From assembly GCF_047663525.1 (NCBI RefSeq), contig NC_092591.1, forward strand, positions 29,731,001-29,795,000: DNA of 64,000 nucleotides. The letters run 5' to 3'. The notes under the pieces are model-generated. The model made no database searches, had not been told where the DNA came from, and worked only from the letters and a program-made list of their open reading frames with translations. Positions 59,856 through 64,000 of this stretch are shown piece after piece. Position 1 is the stretch's first letter. Every line of letters starts with the position of its first letter. Source of the stretch: Anas platyrhynchos. Lineage: Eukaryota; Chordata; Aves; Anseriformes; Anatidae. A program made the position numbers and the translations under genes.

Positions 59856-62555
59856 GGACAGTCTACTGATAAGAGCAGAAACAGCAATGCAAACAGAACA
59901 CTAAAACGTGTCTGGTAAGGTCACAGGGTTGCAAGCAGAAGTTCTGTGGTAAGCATGAATACAGAAGACTATTTAAATATATATATATATATTTTTAAAC
60001 CTTTGTTATATTCCAGGTGTGGAGGAATTCTCCCCCTCCCCTTCCCCCAGTATATCAATATAGGTATTGCTTAAAACAATCTGACTTTGTTCAGTCTGTG
60101 TGACTTGTATTTCCTAACTTTCATTTTGCCTACATTCTGTTTGACATGAGAACAAACTCTTTGATTCAGTATCATTTTAAAAATGACCTAACCATATTCA
60201 GGAGGCAATCTAGGAAAAATACTATGCCTAAAAAGTTGCTGTGTTAACTGATAGTGGAAAAATGCCTAAAAAATTGGAAGGAGCAAAATATTTTCTTTTG
60301 TCCACAATGGGTGGGACAGAACCTTTTCATTTAAATCTCAATGGGAAAATCTGAATTAGTCCTTAGGTGAAAATTGAAGTATCACTAACTTATAAAGAAC
60401 AAGTGAAAACGATTCATTAGGCAGTAGAAGAACGCACATATGAGTGCATTTTAGAGAGTGCTGGACTTAAAGTGTGGCCTTCCTGAGCTAGGTGGAGAGA
60501 TGTTTGTGTTGAAAAGGAATTAGTCACAGTACTTAGCTGAAGAATATAGGGTACCAGCACTGAAGCCAGAAAAGATGACATTGAAGATGCTGCTCTGTGA
60601 TAACACAGGAAAAAATATAGCCTCTTCCATTGAATCTTCTATAACCCTTCAATAAGAACGAATGCTGTGTCTGAGAAACAACACCAGGTTTGTTTTTTTT
60701 CCCACCAGTTTCCTCAATACAGGGAAATGAAGAATGAAATCAGAACAAGTATGGAGGTCACAGCAGGTCTTTCCTCAAATCCAAAGGGAGAAGACACCAG
60801 AAGGGTAGTCTTGCTCCAACATCTGCTGCTACTGAACCATTCCAGGATGGGTGAGACATGTGATAATCAACGTGCAACATATTCCTGACACAAAGCACCC
60901 CAGGCCTCCACAAATTAAGCAGCTGCATGCCCCACAAACACCAGGCATGCCTAGCATAAAGGGTCTAGAACAGCACATCCACTGCAGTACGCTCACCCCC
61001 ATGGACGACTTTCTACATCAGTTTCTATAACAAAGAAACGCTATGCCCTGAATGATGTGGTTAAGCCCTACAAAATGAACTGAAGGCAGCTTTTAATCTT
61101 TCCCAAATAAGTCCTTCAGCAGTGCTTCATTCTTCTAAAGTCTCCTAAAGTATGCAGTTGATCTTTAATCCCAATTAAAGGAGGCTACTTCAGAAATTGA
61201 TTCAGTTTAAGATCTATTTTCATAGCTATAGGTTTTTCAACTGAGGCACTTTGAGAGGCATTCTCAGTAACAGGATACCAAATACTCTTACAGAAGAGGA
61301 GCGTGGTAGCAAGCAGAGTACATACAAGTACACCACCACAGCTCTTATGACCACTTCTTTTAGGATTTACTGGCAAGGATGACCCTTTCCTCCCTTGCAG
61401 AATACACTCCGGAAGGGAAGGGCCCTAGCCAGAGTAGAAGAAAACATTGTCACTAATGCATGGGTGTGGTCTTTGTTTTACGGGCATTTTTTTGGTTTTT
61501 CTTCCCCTTCTGAACCCATTTCTCTCCCCTTTACTTGCTGTGCTTCCTCATTGTCTTTGCTCGGCCCTAGCAGTGACTCTGAATCCTCAGGCAGCTCACC
61601 CCAGACTGTTGGCCTCAGGAACATCTATTTCACCATCACACCCATGCAGCTGCCGTGCAGATCTTAGCATTTCCCCACATACTCCTTGGCGCTGGCATGT
61701 CCATTGCCAAGAGGTGTAAGCAGGGGCAAAACTCAGTGGGCCATGAAGCGTCTGCTCCAGGACATGCAGCAGATGGTCTGAGAACTCCACACAGGAGATG
61801 GATTTTTGGACAGTGGAACTGTGGCAGCGAGAACACGGCCATAAGCACCCCTCTGACCACTGCTGCTTGGGGCCATGCCGTGCAGGCTGGGGCTGCCCTC
61901 AGCTACAAAGCTGTGGGATTCTCCTTTTACAGCCTGACTCATTACTCTCACATCCACTGCTCTGCAGGCATTTCTGTTCAGCGGGTCTGTCGCAGCCCAC
62001 CCAGGCACATACAGGCCACTGATGTTGAACCATAGCAATATGAAGCTGATTGCTACTCTCCTATCCAACATATAGGACATAAAGAGGACAAAAAGCTCAT
62101 GAGGTGTGAAACAGAAATGCTTCCTGAGCAAGTCTGATCTCAGAATTCCAGATCTAGCAACCAGAATCTTTGGATTTGCAAGGAACCAGCATAGCTGCTC
62201 CTCCCCATCCCCACATCATCTCCACAGTAATTTTTGTGACCCTGCAGAGCAGTTGTTTAATGACCATTGAAGGGGAATGGTGCACCAGCCTATAACAAGT
62301 TTTCTGTGCTCATTTTTTGAACAGCAGACTGTCCCTCTGTCTACATTGATAAATGCTTTGCAATTTGTCAGATGGCTCAGGAGTCAGTGTGGCTGTTTCT
62401 GGAAAATTATTTCTACTGTCATAGATCAAGAATCACAGATAACACCATGGAAATACCTGTCACTCTACACGTAATAGGTAATTACCCCCATATTTCACAG
62501 GATTTCTGATCTCTTCAGCCAGCTGGTGGAAATGAAACAGGACTGAATATTCTGG

Positions 62556-62573
62556 TTTATTTATTTATATTTA

Positions 62574-62608
<35 letters not shown>
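62556..62608. repeat. TTA trinucleotide microsatellite
   Basis: An imperfect TTTA/TTTATA lead is followed by about ten pure TTA units. It is likely to vary in length between individuals. Confidence 0.9.
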
Positions 62609-62612
<4 letters not shown>

Positions 62613-64000
62613 TTATTTATTTTTATTAATTTTGAGCATAAACTAGGGACCAGGAAAGATGACTAGGGTCATTAATAAAACGTGCTTATGTGACTTAATC
62701 CCTTGATTACTGTAGGTCAGTCAGTACACTGAATTCTGTTGGAGACTTTGTAGTGGTATGGATACATGTGTGGCTTTAGCAGCTTCTTAAAACGTGGCAT
62801 TGAAACTTAAATGTCCTTGGATAGACTTTCATGTCATTTCTTAAGTTGGTGAAATATTTTCAAAACAACAACTCAGAATACATTACTGTAGGCAAAAGCT
62901 CTTTTGGTTATTAGTTGCCCTATGAACACATTGCAAACATGTTCTACAGATAAGAATGAAGTTCAGATTACTTCCATAGTATAAGAATGTGCATTTGTTA
63001 TCACTAAGATCTGACTTCCTGCAGATAAGTCATTAGTTTAGCCTTCATGTCAGGGCAGCAACCACAGAAAGGCCACTAAAAGACATCCTTCACCTTTTTT
63101 TTTTTTTTTTTTTTTTTTTAAGGAACCATGTGCAATATCAGCTATTTAGCACACTGTTTTAACACAGCCTCAGGTCCACATCAAGCTGTAAGTTTATCAC
63201 CCCAGCACAGAGGCACGTAGTTAAGGTATACACAGATTTACAGCCACAATGCACAAAGGAGATGGCACAGTACTCCCCTTCTCTTGCATCCGTTTCCACC
63301 TTTTTGTCAGCCATACCTTTGCTTTCACTTGGAAGTGCTGTTCCTGGTTATGGACTCACAGACCTAAAGCACACTCGATAAGCCTTCCTTCAGTCCACCA
63401 ACACTCTGAAAAGCCAGGGCAGGCCCAGACAGTGGTCACAGAAAGTCCATGACTGAAAAGCCTCCCCATTGTCCCACTTGCTATAGTTTTCTAGGATTCC
63501 TTTTACTGTATAGATATCAGCATAGCCGATATCTCCAGTTTGTAGGAGCTGATTCACATGCCGGCAGACTGAGATATGTGGCACAAGCTATGGCCAGATA
63601 TGCTTGTTGAACTATTGGCATGCCAGTTGAAAACACCCAGACTGATGAGCTTAAATGATAGCAAAGGAGCTTTCCCTCCAGTCAGTCTCCCACAGAGGAT
63701 ACAGTTACATTATTTTCCACAGGAATGAAATGGTCAGTAAGAGGAAACAGTTCTATAAACTACTTTAACAGAAGTGTGTGCACCATTAAGTGTGCCTACA
63801 GTACCTGGCTGGCAACACCCATGTTTAAGACCAAGGTTCTCATCTAAGCTTCTTCCATGCTCAATGGAGGAAAAGATTACAAGCCAAGGTCACCTCCTCC
63901 TGTAATAATGACCCAGAGTTGTGCCATCCAGTTAGCTGTCTGGAGATGCATACTTCTCCCTTTTAACTGTAAACGGAGTCCAGAGAAGGAGTTTCTTTCC

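Larger units (their letters stand above)
54997..64000. other. Non-coding stretch, no gene recognised
   Basis: In these 9 kb I find no exon series with splice phases that fit a known gene. The longest open frames (59511-59918 and 61655-62035) lack recognisable motifs. By synteny the next gene should be KCNC1, which is not seen. The sequence holds long T runs (59823-59852 and 63098-63119), short TA repeats near 59976-59990, an AAAC repeat near 58064-58078, and a TTA microsatellite at 62556-62608. Remaining SERGEF exons could lie here but are too decayed for me to see. Confidence 0.55.

Noticed and set aside
61655-62131. Overlapping frames of 126 and 132 codons on opposite strands
   Set aside because: No motif, membrane segment pattern or neighbouring exon supports either one; the GC-richer composition probably explains them.

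Overview
This is vertebrate nuclear DNA, most probably from a bird and within birds most like a chicken-type (galliform) genome. The reasons are the avian form of serum amyloid A, a CR1 LINE of the avian type, avian ERV-L and LTR families, long AT-rich introns with GT/AG boundaries, and the gene order. The block corresponds to the human chromosome 11p15 neighbourhood HPS5 - SAA - SAAL1 - TPH1 - SERGEF. Here all of it runs on the + strand, with one SAA gene and no MRGPR-type gene between SAA and SAAL1. Family names and comparisons with human proteins come from memory of those families; no search was run.

Layout. 1-1786: the last three coding exons of HPS5 (BLOC-2 subunit), then its 3' UTR with several poly(A) signals to about 3.8 kb. 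3.8-7.1 kb: spacer holding an old solo LTR on the minus strand (about 6160-7140). 7.45-9.55 kb: a complete four-exon serum amyloid A gene with a TATA box and a perfect NF-kB palindrome. 9.74-19.65 kb: complete SAAL1 (12 coding exons, 470 aa), whose CpG-island start lies only about 190 bp after the SAA poly(A) signal. 19.7-33.3 kb: a 14 kb spacer in which I recognise no gene. 33.67-48.05 kb: TPH1, with ten exons that encode the standard 444 aa enzyme, plus an upstream CpG-island exon that would add a TPH2-like regulatory N-terminus. 48.1-50.8 kb: a CpG island and four exon relics of SERGEF (an RCC1-repeat protein), disrupted in several places. 51.65-55.0 kb: a nest of mobile elements: the 5' half of a CR1 LINE, the 3' part of an ERV-L-like element, a solo LTR inserted in that element, and a partial LTR. 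55-64 kb: no recognisable gene.

The genes do not form one pathway. HPS5 acts in lysosome-related organelle biogenesis, SAA is an acute-phase apolipoprotein, SAAL1 is a mostly helical protein with a proposed role in proliferation, and TPH1 is the rate-limiting enzyme of serotonin (and pineal melatonin) synthesis. The points most worth a second look are the upstream TPH1 exon, the decayed SERGEF gene, a perfect 25-bp hairpin in the former SERGEF intron 1, and the very tight SAA/SAAL1 junction. I found no convincing wholly new system.
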